Below the pieces are notes generated by a model that did not search any database, was not told where the DNA came from, and was given only the letters and a program-made list of their open reading frames with translations. Positions 19,372 to 28,533 of a DNA stretch of 64,000 nt are shown here, piece after piece. The DNA is from Mucilaginibacter myungsuensis. Its GTDB lineage: Bacteria > Bacteroidota > Bacteroidia > Sphingobacteriales > Sphingobacteriaceae. The position numbers and the translations under genes are program-made. The DNA lies in the NCBI RefSeq assembly GCF_015222005.1, contig NZ_JADFFL010000001.1, positions 744,001 through 808,000 on the forward strand, read 5' to 3'. Positions within the stretch are counted from its first letter, which is position 1. Each line of letters begins with the position of its first letter.

Positions 19372-19845
19372 ATGGTTAGCTTACTACGTCAGCAATATCA
19401 ATTGGTCCGAAGTTCGCGGGCGGTGATGCTCAAATTCATTGCGGAGCAAAACGTCGACGTGAACACGCCTGTACCCGCCTTCCATAACAAAACCGTCGGC
19501 TTTATGCTATTGCATGTGGCCAACGTTTACCGGCATTGGCTGGGCAACTTTGGGATGGGTAACGGACTTGGCTATTATGATGACTCCGCTCCTACCGATA
19601 TCGGCGCTATCCGCGATGCGTTCGATGACGTTGACGACCTGGTAAATGCTTTCTTCAATAAATTCGGTAATGACCTTGATCTGCCCATCATTGGCACAAT
19701 TTCAGGCGGACGACAATTCACCTTTACCCCTACCGAGTTATTCACACATGTGATCACGCACGAGTTCCATCATAAAGGGCAGGCTATGAGTATGTGCAGT
19801 TTGCTGGGGCACACGCCGCCGGATACGGATCTGATCAGGACGTAG
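19372..19845 (+). CDS. DinB-family (DinB-like four-helix) protein
   Basis: 157 residues from the ATG at 19372. The frame is open further upstream but runs through the terminator of the previous gene, and similarity begins at MVSLLRQQYQLVRSSRAVML. His-containing motifs HVANVYRHWLGNF and HVITHEFHHKGQAMSM fit the three metal-binding His of the DinB/YfiT fold. Members are damage-inducible or thiol-transferase-like proteins of about 150-170 residues, and the specific reaction is unknown here. The stop lies 1 nt from the convergent GH25 gene stop. Confidence 0.8.
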   Translation: MVSLLRQQYQLVRSSRAVMLKFIAEQNVDVNTPVPAFHNKTVGFMLLHVANVYRHWLGNFGMGNGLGYYDDSAPTDIGAIRDAFDDVDDLVNAFFNKFGNDLDLPIIGTISGGRQFTFTPTELFTHVITHEFHHKGQAMSMCSLLGHTPPDTDLIRT

Positions 19846-19846
19846 T

Positions 19847-20761
19847 TTACCGGATCAGTAACTTCTCAAAATCCAAACTATCACCTTTAAACGCATCAAA
19901 ATCTACCGCGTGGTTAATGCCGTTCACTCTGGCAATGTCCGAGTGTTGCCAAAACCACCAGTTGGTTTTCTTGTGCACTTTCAGATTTGACTTGTAGTAA
20001 TGGGCTATCCAAAGCGGATACTCGTCAAAGTGACCTGCAAGATAGTCGGTATAAAAACTTAGGCCGGTGTAGATGATCGGCTTAACGCCCACCTTTTTCT
20101 CCACGTGTTTCAGGTAAGCCGTTAATTCCTTCCGCATTTTTTGTGGCGACACTTTATCCATTACCTCCACATCCACCACAGGGGGCAGGTCGCCGGGTTC
20201 CATCTTAGCGTTCTGCAGAAAAAAACGGGCTTGCCAAAGGCCATTTTTATTGGGATGGAAATAATGATATGCACCACAGGTGATACTTACTTTGGGCGCC
20301 TCGCGCCAGTTACGTTTAAAGTAGGGATCGACACCAAGCAGACCTTCAGTAGCTTTCACAAAGGCAAAACGGATGCGTACGCTGTCCTCTTCCATCGACC
20401 GTACTTTTTGCCAATCTATTTTACCCTGAGCGTAGGATACATCAATGCCATGGATATGATAAGCGGTAGGGATCTTAATACCGAAACTTTTATACGAGCG
20501 ATAGTTTGGGTCCTGACCGATATCGCGCATCCAACGCCAGGTAGCCGAAAAGGTCTTGATCACATAACCATAATAGAACGGCGACAGCAACACCAGTAGC
20601 AGTCCGGCCAGGGCAACGTAGCCTGCCCAATTACGCTCGGCCTTCTTTTTTGCAGTTGCCCGCCTTTTGGCCGGGGCTTTTTTGGGGACGGATGTTTTTA
20701 CAGGAGTTCTTTTAGGTGCAGCCACGGTACGAAGATAGGCATTGACGGGGTTTTCGGACAT
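19847..20761 (-). CDS. Membrane-anchored GH25 muramidase (lysozyme)
   Basis: 304 residues. The N-terminal 43 residues are cytoplasmic and Lys/Ala/Pro-rich (KKAPAKRRATAKKKAE). One transmembrane segment follows (WAGYVALAGLLLVLLSPFYYGYVI), and the GH25 catalytic domain starts near residue 100. It shows GIDVSYAQGKIDW (first Asp), FVKATEG, GAYHYFHP, the acidic pair in PPVVDVEVMDK and IARVNGINHAVDFDAF near the end, all in family order. The enzyme cuts beta-1,4 bonds of peptidoglycan and would act in the periplasm from the inner membrane. The gene is alone, convergent with DinB. Confidence 0.9.
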   Translation of the reverse strand: MSENPVNAYLRTVAAPKRTPVKTSVPKKAPAKRRATAKKKAERNWAGYVALAGLLLVLLSPFYYGYVIKTFSATWRWMRDIGQDPNYRSYKSFGIKIPTAYHIHGIDVSYAQGKIDWQKVRSMEEDSVRIRFAFVKATEGLLGVDPYFKRNWREAPKVSITCGAYHYFHPNKNGLWQARFFLQNAKMEPGDLPPVVDVEVMDKVSPQKMRKELTAYLKHVEKKVGVKPIIYTGLSFYTDYLAGHFDEYPLWIAHYYKSNLKVHKKTNWWFWQHSDIARVNGINHAVDFDAFKGDSLDFEKLLIR

Positions 20762-20875
20762 GTTATCGCTTCAAATTGTATCCACGCTGCATACATCTGA
20801 CTACACATTTTGTGTCGACTGGGGCTATTTTTAACAGTAGATGAGCCTTGGCACACTATTGGTAATGGTATTGAC

Positions 20876-21040
20876 ATGAAAGTATTAAAATTTAAAACCG
20901 CCGAGAAAAAGCTTACAGCTACCGAGAAATTGATCAAAGCTATCCTGTGCGATAACATTGATGCTTTTGCAAACACCAGTCGCCAGTTCTTGCGTAATAA
21001 CGCACAATATACATCGCAATACACAGGCCTGATCGCCTGA
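20876..21040 (+). CDS. Small uncharacterised 54-residue protein
   Basis: Starts at MKVLKFKTAEKKLTATEKLIKAILCDN and ends TSQYTGLIA. It is mildly basic, has no signal peptide or membrane segment, and is probably helical. The frame is open 22 codons upstream, but the ATG at 20876 gives a compact protein. A strong terminator 26 nt after the stop supports a real transcription unit. I do not recognise a family. Confidence 0.5.
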   Translation: MKVLKFKTAEKKLTATEKLIKAILCDNIDAFANTSRQFLRNNAQYTSQYTGLIA

Positions 21041-21066
21041 TCCATCATATATCTACCTATGAATAG

Positions 21067-21097
21067 AAGCTTTCCCGGCACAGGAAGGCTTTTTTTG
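21067..21097 (+). terminator. Intrinsic terminator
   Basis: AAGCTTTCC and GGAAGGCTT pair (one G-T) across CGGCACA, followed by seven T. It ends the 54-residue gene. The following 260 bp up to 21357 are AT-rich and hold no gene I can support. Confidence 0.75.
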
Positions 21098-21357
21098 TGC
21101 CCTTTATTCCGCCCTTGTCTACAAAACAGATCGTATATTTTTTAATGTAGCCTGTCTTTTTTTTAATGCGTTGAAAAAACAGGACGCTCCGTTAAAACCG
21201 CCTTGCAGAATAATAGATAGCCATTATTACGAACAAAATAAACTGTTAGATAATTTTCTTTCAGATATTTTCAAAAAACACCTTACACAGCATTCATGGC
21301 ATTTTATTGGCTATAACAACAATAACTAAAACACAAAAGCTTTAAACTTTTGCACTT

Positions 21358-21597
21358 ATGAAAGCGAACGATCAAATATCCTATTACTGCTTCACCAAGA
21401 CCTGTCCGGTCTCGGTTTACGCATGCGACTCGGTTGAGGTGGTTGATCTTCCTTTTACCGAAGAAACATTAACTACCGAACACCGTTGCGAGTTCTGTAA
21501 CCATCGATTGGTCTCGGCCGTCGATATAGAACTGAAACAAGCAATGGCCAAAAAGCCCGTCGGCAGCAGGCTAATAAAGTATGCTGTAAAGGTTTGA
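21358..21597 (+). CDS. Small Cys-rich putative zinc-ribbon protein
   Basis: 79 residues. Cys occur in YYCFTKTCPVSVYAC near the N-terminus and in the CEFC motif (HRCEFCNHRLV) about 30 residues later. The C-x4-C ... C-x2-C spacing could bind zinc, but I do not recognise the family. It is probably cytosolic. The TGA stop lies inside the left arm of its own terminator. An imperfect -7 box (TTTAAACTTTTG) ends 4 nt before the ATG, which would make a very short leader. Confidence 0.6.
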   Translation: MKANDQISYYCFTKTCPVSVYACDSVEVVDLPFTEETLTTEHRCEFCNHRLVSAVDIELKQAMAKKPVGSRLIKYAVKV

Positions 21598-21619
21598 TGC
21601 TAAGCATCAAACCTTTTTT
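21591..21619 (+). terminator. Terminator overlapping the stop codon
   Basis: GGTTTGATGC (21591-21600) and GCATCAAACC (21604-21613) pair perfectly around a 3-nt loop, followed by six T. The TGA at 21595-21597 is within the stem, so terminating ribosomes would cover the hairpin. Confidence 0.85.
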
Positions 21620-21738
21620 GTTTTTACCCTTGTTCATCATATCCGCTCAATCATATCCTTTTAACTGATAGCACATCGTATATTTAAGATGATCCGTAGT
21701 GCGATGTCTTGAAGTTAAAAAACGCTATCCGCCCCGTC

Positions 21739-21815
21739 GCCTGTGTCCCCACAGGCAACTAATATGATAAATATCAGAACCTGCGATCTGTCGTTTGTGA
21801 GGACACAAATGACAG
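21739..21815. promoter_or_regulatory. Paired inverted repeats sharing TGTGnGGACACA
   Basis: GCCTGTG-TCCC-CACAGGC (21739-21756) and CTGTCGTTTGTG-AGGA-CACAAATGACAG (21788-21815, one G-T) have centres 54 bp apart. Read on opposite strands, their cores share TGTG(G/A)GGACACA. They lie in the 330-bp gene-free spacer between the zinc-ribbon gene and the acyltransferase pair, and could be regulator sites or a structured RNA. Confidence 0.45.
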
Positions 21816-21871
21816 TATCGAATAACTTTCTCCCACCCCTACTCAGAGATCATTGATCAAAAATGATTTGA

Positions 21872-21907
21872 TAATTTAATTTTCAATAATTACTGAAAAT
21901 TAAATTA
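21872..21907. promoter_or_regulatory. Perfect 14-bp inverted repeat, candidate operator
   Basis: TAATTTAATTTTCA (21872-21885) and TGAAAATTAAATTA (21894-21907) are exact inverted copies 8 nt apart. The right arm covers where the -33 element should be for the TACCTTTG box at 21916. A smaller ATCATT-N7-AATGAT repeat precedes it (21849-21867). This fits a dimeric repressor site, though no regulator gene is adjacent. Confidence 0.5.
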
Positions 21908-21915
21908 CTGTTTGC

Positions 21916-21923
21916 TACCTTTG
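21916..21923 (+). promoter_or_regulatory. -7 promoter box of the acyltransferase pair
   Basis: TACCTTTG matches TAnnTTTG exactly and ends 4 nt before the ATG at 21928, so the transcript may be almost leaderless. Confidence 0.5.
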
Positions 21924-21927
21924 TTGT

Positions 21928-22365
21928 ATGATCAGCAATATCACACCTATCCAACTCATCCAATTAGCCGGCGCAGCACAGATAGCGCTGGCAATAGGCA
22001 GTTTAGCTGTCCCCAGGTTATTGAACTGGACTGCCGAATTAAGCAAAGTTTCATCCATTATCAGGCAAATGTTTTGGGTTTACGCGGCTTACATCCTGGT
22101 GATCAACCTGAGCTTTGGGACGGTGTCTGTGTTTTGCGCTGAAGAACTGGCCGACCATAGCACACTCGCCACCTTAGTAAGCGCTTTTATTGCGGTGTAT
22201 TGGATAAGCCGGTTGCTCATCCAGTTCTTTGTTTTAGATAGAGCCGGCTTCCCTACCGGTACGTGGCATAAAATTGGCGAAACCGTATTGGTTAGTGTAT
22301 TTGTGATCTTAAGCGCCAGCTACAGCTATATCTTCTATCTTAACCTGATCAACCATGTCAACTGA
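21928..22365 (+). CDS. Four-TM integral membrane protein
   Basis: 145 residues with about four hydrophobic segments (IQLAGAAQIALAIGSLAVP, MFWVYAAYILVINLSFGTV, LATLVSAFIAVYWISRLLIQFF, IGETVLVSVFVILSASYSYIF). No family is recognised with certainty. Its 3' end overlaps the start of the next gene by 11 nt, so translation is probably coupled and the two proteins likely work together in the membrane. Confidence 0.75.
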   Translation: MISNITPIQLIQLAGAAQIALAIGSLAVPRLLNWTAELSKVSSIIRQMFWVYAAYILVINLSFGTVSVFCAEELADHSTLATLVSAFIAVYWISRLLIQFFVLDRAGFPTGTWHKIGETVLVSVFVILSASYSYIFYLNLINHVN

Positions 22366-23329
22366 ACTGATCGTTAGTCTGCTTTATTTTATGCTGATCA
22401 ATATCAGCGTTACATTGCTGGGTTACGTCCTCATCAAAAAGCAACAGGTCGCGTTAAGCTGGTTACTGCTGATCGTTAGCATAGCTGGGATCTATCTGGT
22501 GATGAAAGATCAGCACCCCATTATTAAAATGTTGGGCATTATTGCCATCACTTTCACCGCTATGAAGGTGATAGCCGTTACCGAAGGTTACAAAGGCAAA
22601 CCATTAACTCTTAACTTTAAACAATGGCTGGTATTTGCCGGTGGCTGGGCCGGTATGCGGGCGCAACCCTTCGAGACGCTGGGCAGCCCTGCCCTACCCG
22701 GTGCATGGAAGATGATCGGCTACGGTATCAGTAGGGTGTTCTCGGGGGCAATGCTGATCGCCCTGGCGCATATCATCCGTAGCCAGTGGGCACCTGTGGG
22801 TTTTGTGTATGCCTTGATAAGTGTGCTGTTATTGATAGGCTTTAGTTTGATACTGCATTTTGGGCTGCTTAGCATCAGCGCGGGGACTTACCGTTTACAA
22901 GGTGTAAACACCTACCTGCTGTTCCGCCAACCGGCTATGGCTACCAGCTTGACCGAATTTTGGAGCAAACGCTGGAATATCGCCTTCAGCGAGATGACCT
23001 CAGTAGCCATCTTTCGTCCCCTTAAAAACAAATTTGGCAGTGCCGGGGCTTTGATACTGGCCTTTGCATTTTCTGGCCTGCTGCACGAGCTGGCTTTGAG
23101 CGTACCCGTCAGCGCCGGTTATGGCCTGCCCATGTTATACTTTTTGTTGCATGGCGGTTTAGTTTTAACAGAAAAGGCGTTGACCGTCCGCAAGATCAAA
23201 TTGCTTCAGCATCCGGTGGTAGCTCGCGTATGGATATTCTTTTGGTTGGCGGTGCCAATGCCCTTGCTCTTCCATCCGGCCTTTATCAAAGGGATACTTT
23301 GGCCATTAGCAGGACTTGCGCCTTTTTGA
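22355..23329 (+). CDS. MBOAT / wax-synthase-like membrane O-acyltransferase
   Basis: 324 residues, polytopic. The region SLTEFWSKRWNIAFSEM followed by FSGLLHELALSVP matches the wax-synthase/MBOAT_2 signature: the W-RWN motif and the catalytic His in LLHE. Family members move acyl groups from acyl-CoA or acyl carriers to alcohols, lipids or glycans at the membrane. The acceptor here is not evident. It is translationally coupled to the small membrane protein before it and followed 41 nt later by a GT39-like glycosyltransferase, so a surface glycolipid is possible (inference). Confidence 0.8.
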   Translation: MSTELIVSLLYFMLINISVTLLGYVLIKKQQVALSWLLLIVSIAGIYLVMKDQHPIIKMLGIIAITFTAMKVIAVTEGYKGKPLTLNFKQWLVFAGGWAGMRAQPFETLGSPALPGAWKMIGYGISRVFSGAMLIALAHIIRSQWAPVGFVYALISVLLLIGFSLILHFGLLSISAGTYRLQGVNTYLLFRQPAMATSLTEFWSKRWNIAFSEMTSVAIFRPLKNKFGSAGALILAFAFSGLLHELALSVPVSAGYGLPMLYFLLHGGLVLTEKALTVRKIKLLQHPVVARVWIFFWLAVPMPLLFHPAFIKGILWPLAGLAPF

Positions 23330-23370
23330 TAAGCAAATTATCCGTACATTTATGATTGGCTAATACGAGC

Positions 23371-24639
23371 ATGAAGAACCGCCTTTTACGCAACCCGTTT
23401 ATAATTTTCTCCCCCTTCCTTGTCTATTACTGCTATTATATTTTTAAGCATAAATGGCCCAAGTTATATGGCGACGAGATACGTTATGTAGATTTTGCGC
23501 ATAACCTTATCCACGGTTTTTATTCGCCCAAAATGCCCGACATTAACTTGTGGAACGGTCCGGGCTACCCGCTCATCATCACCCCTTTTATCGCGCTTAA
23601 AATACCGGTGCTGTGTGTCACCATGCTCAACGCGTTGTTCCTGTACCTTACAGTAGTGTTTTTATATAAGGCGATAAGCATTGTAGGTAACTATAAGATC
23701 GCTTTGGTGCTATGCATACTGCTCGCGCTTTATCCCAACGCGCATTCAATACTCCCTTTGCTTTATACCGAGGCCGTAACATTTATGCTGGTAGCCGGGC
23801 TGGTGTTGTCCGTCACGCTGTATTATCATAAAGACAGCACTTTTTATCTGATACTTTCCGGCTTCATACTTGGGTTTATCATCCTCACCAAGATCATTTT
23901 TGGATACGTGATCTTGATATGCCTATTGGTGGGTTTAGCGTCGCTGCTGTTTAAAGAACACCGCGATACCTTCCGCGGACCGGTCAAGATCATTGCTGTA
24001 GCGTTTTTGGTAGCAAGCCCGTATTTGGTGTACACCTATCAGTTAACGGGCAAAGTAATGTATTGGGGCAACGCAGGCGGAATGAGTTTATATTGGATGA
24101 GCACCCCTCACGCAAACGAATACGGCGACTGGAAAGCACCAAGCCTAAGCAATAGCCAATACCCGAAGGCATTCAGATCGGCCGAGGTGACCAAGATATT
24201 GAAGCAGAACCACCTGAAGGAGTTCAAGTATATCCTTAAACATAACGAGTTAGACGAGGACCGGCTTTTTAAAGAGGCCGCCATCCGTAACATCAAACAG
24301 CACCCGTTAAAATTTGCCGAGAACTATTACTACAATGTATCGCGCATGCTGTTCAACTTCCCCTACTCCTACTCCTTCCAGAACGGGGCCGTGGTGAAGA
24401 ATATCCTGATCGGCTCGTTACTGTTCTGGACATCGATCTTGGCGTTGATCATCACCATCATCAATTGGCGTATGATCATCCACCCTATCCGTTTCCTGCT
24501 GTTCGTCACGGGCATTTATTTGCTGGCCAGCGGGGCGCTCAGCTCGTACCCAAGGCAGTTGGATGTGATGGTGCCGGTATTCATCTTTTGGTTCGGCTTT
24601 TTGGCCGGGAAGGTGAAAAAGCCGGAGTTGAGGTTTTGA
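23371..24639 (+). CDS. GT39/ArnT-like polytopic glycosyltransferase
   Basis: 422 residues from the ATG at 23371 (a TTG 15 nt earlier is less likely). Many membrane segments are present, with the acidic motif YGDEIRYVDFAHNL after the first. That fits the D/E site of GT-C enzymes such as dolichyl-phosphate-mannose or ArnT-type transferases. LYTEA, a conserved loop residue set, follows. Such enzymes use polyprenyl-phosphate sugars and act on the periplasmic side. Donor and acceptor are unknown. The C-terminus YPRQLDVMVPVFIFWFGFLAG is typical of the family. Confidence 0.72.
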   Translation: MKNRLLRNPFIIFSPFLVYYCYYIFKHKWPKLYGDEIRYVDFAHNLIHGFYSPKMPDINLWNGPGYPLIITPFIALKIPVLCVTMLNALFLYLTVVFLYKAISIVGNYKIALVLCILLALYPNAHSILPLLYTEAVTFMLVAGLVLSVTLYYHKDSTFYLILSGFILGFIILTKIIFGYVILICLLVGLASLLFKEHRDTFRGPVKIIAVAFLVASPYLVYTYQLTGKVMYWGNAGGMSLYWMSTPHANEYGDWKAPSLSNSQYPKAFRSAEVTKILKQNHLKEFKYILKHNELDEDRLFKEAAIRNIKQHPLKFAENYYYNVSRMLFNFPYSYSFQNGAVVKNILIGSLLFWTSILALIITIINWRMIIHPIRFLLFVTGIYLLASGALSSYPRQLDVMVPVFIFWFGFLAGKVKKPELRF

Positions 24640-24801
24640 GTTTGACGCCAAAATATGTCTCTACAGAACCGCGCCAGCTCATGACATTGCAAATACAAAT
24701 TTCATATTGCGATAAATTATTCACCCAAAGTTAACAGCATCTTCATTAAAAATTCATTAGTTCTTTTTATCTTGCGTAACCTTAATTAAAGAACTGATCT
24801 T

Positions 24802-25632
24802 ATGCTGTTTAGGACCTCGTGCCCAAAAGTGTTCGGCCTTCTATTGGCTTTATTATGCTGCAAAATTTGCCTGGCGCAACACCCGCCCCTTAGCAACGCC
24901 TTCGCCCATAATGATTATCAGCACAAACGCCCCCTGTTCGAAGCGATAAGCAATGGCTACACCAGTATCGAGGCCGACGTTCACCTTTATAAGAGCAGGC
25001 TTATCATCACTCATATTCTGCCTATTTTACACCACAAACGCACCCTGGAGGGTTTGTACCTGCAACCACTGGCAGAACATATCCAACAGAACGACGGCGA
25101 GGTATATCGCGGTTACGAGAAACCGATCACACTGATGATCGACATTAAATCAGACCCCAACAAAACTTACGAATTACTTAAACCGATGCTGGAGAAATAC
25201 CGCGAGTTTTTCTGCGGATACCAAAACGGTGTTTTTCAGGACGGGCCGGTACGCATCGTACTGTCAGGCAACAAACCGTACGATGCCCTGCGTAACGACC
25301 CTGACCGTTTGGCCTTTATTGACGAGGATCTGCGCAAGGTAGGCCGCGATACCACCACCAACCTGTTCGCTATGGCCAGCTGCAAATTCTCTAATTTGTT
25401 AAAATGGAAAGGCAAAGGCCAGCTATCCCAAAAAGACCGCGACCGCCTGTCGGCCTATTGCGATGAGGCCCATAAAGCCGGCGCAAAAGTGCGCTTATGG
25501 AGCACCCCCGATAACCAAAAAGTTTGGAAAGAATTGCTGCAATGCGGCGTGGATCTGATCAACACCGATAGACTTGCCCGCCTGCGCGATTTTTTGGTAA
25601 AGGATGGCAGGGCGATGGTGTTGGAAGATTAA
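24802..25632 (+). CDS. Secreted PI-PLC/GDPD-like phosphodiesterase
   Basis: 276 residues with signal peptide MLFRTSCPKVFGLLLALLCCKICLAQ. AHNDYQHKRPLFEAISNGY-SIEADVHL is the N-terminal part of a glycerophosphodiester-phosphodiesterase/PI-PLC TIM barrel, with the His and the Glu-Asp metal pair. THILPILHHKRTL supplies the second His. MIDIK, VRLWSTPD and GVDLINTDRL are barrel strands seen in the family. It probably cleaves a phosphodiester of a lipid headgroup or teichoic-like polymer in the periplasm; the substrate is unknown. It is a single gene. The 160 bp before it hold nothing beyond a TATCTTGCG box. Confidence 0.78.
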   Translation: MLFRTSCPKVFGLLLALLCCKICLAQHPPLSNAFAHNDYQHKRPLFEAISNGYTSIEADVHLYKSRLIITHILPILHHKRTLEGLYLQPLAEHIQQNDGEVYRGYEKPITLMIDIKSDPNKTYELLKPMLEKYREFFCGYQNGVFQDGPVRIVLSGNKPYDALRNDPDRLAFIDEDLRKVGRDTTTNLFAMASCKFSNLLKWKGKGQLSQKDRDRLSAYCDEAHKAGAKVRLWSTPDNQKVWKELLQCGVDLINTDRLARLRDFLVKDGRAMVLED

Positions 25633-25774
25633 GCAGATCGGCGACATTTCGTAATTTAAAACGTCATAGTTCTTTTCGGCGCTGTAACTATTTAACATTC
25701 AAAAGTTAATGTGTGTTAAACCCGCGATCTGATCATAGTTTTAAAGTATATTAGGGGCATACCTTTTTGCCTCT

Positions 25775-27133
25775 ATGTCCGCCGAAACAACTCTTAAAGC
25801 CGCTCCCGTAGCGCAAGCCGACCGTATTACCGCTGTAGACACCTTGCGTGGCGTAGCCCTGCTGGGTATCCTGATGATGAATATCCCCTATTTTGCCTTA
25901 CCCGAGCGTTTTTCTGACGCCTATCATGGCAACATGCAAAGCCCAAATTTTTGGACCGAAGCCGTTATAGATGTGCTGTTCGAAGGCAAGATGCGGGCCT
26001 TGTTCTCGATGATATTCGGCGCTGGGATATTGCTCTTTACCAAGCGTAAAGAAGAGGCAGGCTTTTCCTTTAAAGCATTGTTTTTTAGCCGCATGGGCTG
26101 GATGGTGATCTTTGGTTTGATACACGCGCATGTGTTGTTGTGGATCGGTGATATATTATACATCTATGGGATGATCGGTATGCTGGCCTTCCTGTTCCGC
26201 AAAATGAAGCCAAAGTATTTGGTTTGGGGCGTGCCTATTGTGGCCATTTTTGGCTTTGTGACCGGTACGATATTTTATCAGCATATCCGTTCACAACGTT
26301 TCGAATACAACGCTGCAATAGCTGTCCAAAAACAAGATAAAACCTTGAACGCCGAACAAAAGAAAGCGATCACAGCCTGGAAAGAGGTGGAGAAAGAATT
26401 TTTGCCTAATAAAGCCGAGATCGCTCAACACACTGCCTCCATGAAAGGGAACTATGCCTCTGTAGGCGCATACATTCGCCCTTTGGCTTGGGACGGACAG
26501 ACCAAGTATCTGTTCTTTAGCATAGGCGACGTGTTGGCCCTGATGCTACTGGGAATGGCGATGTATAAATGGAAATTTTTCACCGGCGGGTGGACCACCA
26601 AACAATACCGCCTCACCGCGCTCGTCGGCTATGGCGTTGGCTTACCGTTGGTAATTTGGAATTTTATCCATGACATGCACGAACCTGTAGGCAGCGCCGC
26701 TATGATCAATTATTTGGAAACCCACAACATGGATTGGTGGGGATTGATCTATCCTTTCCAACGGATGTTGTTGGTGATGGCACATTCGGCTGTTATCCTG
26801 CTTATTTTGCGCGCATCTATATGGAAAGGACTGACCGACCGTTTGGCCGCCGTTGGGCAAATGGCGTTCACCAATTACATTATGCAAACGGTTTTCTGTA
26901 CGCTGATCTTTTTCGGCTACGGGTTAAATTACTTTGCCGAGTTGCAATACTATCAACTGTATTACATTGTTGCAGCGATATGGATCATCCAGCTGATCGT
27001 TAGTCCGATCTGGTTAAAATACTACCAATTCGGCCCGCTGGAATGGCTATGGCGAACGCTTACCTACCGCCGGGCACAACCTATGCGCCGCGAGCAGAAG
27101 GTCAGCACACCTGCACCAGATCCAGCCCTATAA
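25775..27133 (+). CDS. DUF418 / YeiB-like integral membrane protein
   Basis: 452 residues. AVDTLRGVALLGILMMNIP opens the first membrane segment, as in DUF418 proteins and related acyltransferase-3-like families. About ten hydrophobic segments follow, ending with QMAFTNYIMQTVFCTLIFFGYGLNYFAEL and GPLEWLWRTLTY, which is the C-terminal DUF418 signature. The function is unknown, and membrane transport or acyl transfer has been proposed for relatives. Its 3' end overlaps the convergent isomerase gene by 32 bp. Confidence 0.88.
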   Translation: MSAETTLKAAPVAQADRITAVDTLRGVALLGILMMNIPYFALPERFSDAYHGNMQSPNFWTEAVIDVLFEGKMRALFSMIFGAGILLFTKRKEEAGFSFKALFFSRMGWMVIFGLIHAHVLLWIGDILYIYGMIGMLAFLFRKMKPKYLVWGVPIVAIFGFVTGTIFYQHIRSQRFEYNAAIAVQKQDKTLNAEQKKAITAWKEVEKEFLPNKAEIAQHTASMKGNYASVGAYIRPLAWDGQTKYLFFSIGDVLALMLLGMAMYKWKFFTGGWTTKQYRLTALVGYGVGLPLVIWNFIHDMHEPVGSAAMINYLETHNMDWWGLIYPFQRMLLVMAHSAVILLILRASIWKGLTDRLAAVGQMAFTNYIMQTVFCTLIFFGYGLNYFAELQYYQLYYIVAAIWIIQLIVSPIWLKYYQFGPLEWLWRTLTYRRAQPMRREQKVSTPAPDPAL

Positions 27134-28532
27134 TAGCGGCCAGTTTATGTAGTTTGGATGCAATATGCCCTACCCCTACCGCGCAGTGGTGAGCGGGGCC
27201 GTGGCTATTCCAGTCTGTCACAAATTCGCGGGCGCCTATGGCAAAACGATAGCGGCTATTGGTATTACCGATCTGCAATATCGGCCCGGGAACGGATTCG
27301 CCTTCGGCTACCAATAGCATTAGCCACCCTTTGCCATCTTCCACTACAGATAAGCAAGTGACCGGGCCGTGTTTTACAGCCATTTCAACAGACAGCCCAC
27401 TACCTACTTTACCATGGTAAACTTTTAGTGGTTTTACTTTGATCTTGCCTTCGGCGATGGCGATATGGCCGGGGCCATCGTGGCCCATCAGCACCACGTC
27501 GTCGGTGTAGTCCATGGCGTAGTATTCGGTAAAGGAGCCTCCTGCGCCAAAACTATCCATGATCTTCATGGCCTGGGCATTCTTGATCTCGTACTCGCCC
27601 GCTACGGGAACATTCTTGGCCGTAAGCAACGAGTTGCCTAAGATGACCGAACTCATCGTATCCTCATTACCTGCGCTACCGGTCCCTTTGTGATAATAAG
27701 CGAACGAACCCAGTTTATACTTAGCCACGATCTGGTCTAAAGCTACCGAGGTACGTGCCGCGCGAATGAGTTCCTCTTGCGAGCAATCATCCTGCACATC
27801 AAAAAGCATGTTAAATTCTGCTACCCTTTTGTCGATATCCGCTTGCTCTACCTGCTCCTTAACCGCCGTCAGCTCATCCACCTCGATATGCTCAAAATGC
27901 CCGCCGAAGTATTTGGCCTGCAGCGTTAGGTCAGTATAGATATCCATCATACCCGAATAGTAGCTGCCCATACAGCCCATACGGTTATAGCGCATCACAT
28001 TGGCTACGTTGGCTGCCTCTATCCATTCCTGTATTTCGGTCAGGCTTTCGGGGTCGTTATCTAATATACCCGTCACCTGGTGGAACTTGATGCCGGTACG
28101 CTTGAACACATTCGCTATCTCGGGCACCGGGCAAGCCGAGCAGTATTTTAACCACTCGCCCGTCATTTGGGTACGGTCGCCCAGATTATTGAAGGTTTCG
28201 TAATCGATAGCGGCCTCCGGCGATAAATTCAGGATGATGACCGGCACATTCGCCCGTTGCACCACAGGCAATACTGTCGATGATAAAGCATACGTCCCTA
28301 CATATAAAAAGATGATGCCCACATCCTGCTGGCGGAACAGTTTGCCAGTTTCGAACGCTTTATCGACAGTATCCACCAGTCCGGCATTAACTATCGTTAC
28401 CGGATATGCATCAAACTTGGCGCTCAGCCTGTCCAAGTAACTTTCCAGCGTCGTTTTCAATCCATCGAATTGATCCCAATAAACATTCAGCCCAATGCCG
28501 AACAGCCCAATCTTTAAACCACTATCTATCAT
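27102..28532 (-). CDS. L-fucose/L-arabinose isomerase family protein
   Basis: 476 residues, cytosolic. GLFGIGLNVYWDQFDGLK at the N-terminus and the central GCMGSYYSGMMDIYTDLT-type segment fit the fucose/arabinose isomerase fold seen in proteins usually annotated as arabinose isomerases. Family enzymes convert aldoses to ketoses with a metal. The true substrate is not clear. It starts 1 nt after the stop of the upstream GH106 gene, so the pair is co-translated. The isomerase probably handles the deoxysugar or pentose released by that hydrolase, L-rhamnose or a related sugar (inference). Confidence 0.78.
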   Translation of the reverse strand: MIDSGLKIGLFGIGLNVYWDQFDGLKTTLESYLDRLSAKFDAYPVTIVNAGLVDTVDKAFETGKLFRQQDVGIIFLYVGTYALSSTVLPVVQRANVPVIILNLSPEAAIDYETFNNLGDRTQMTGEWLKYCSACPVPEIANVFKRTGIKFHQVTGILDNDPESLTEIQEWIEAANVANVMRYNRMGCMGSYYSGMMDIYTDLTLQAKYFGGHFEHIEVDELTAVKEQVEQADIDKRVAEFNMLFDVQDDCSQEELIRAARTSVALDQIVAKYKLGSFAYYHKGTGSAGNEDTMSSVILGNSLLTAKNVPVAGEYEIKNAQAMKIMDSFGAGGSFTEYYAMDYTDDVVLMGHDGPGHIAIAEGKIKVKPLKVYHGKVGSGLSVEMAVKHGPVTCLSVVEDGKGWLMLLVAEGESVPGPILQIGNTNSRYRFAIGAREFVTDWNSHGPAHHCAVGVGHIASKLHKLAAIIGLDLVQVC

Positions 28533-28533
28533 A

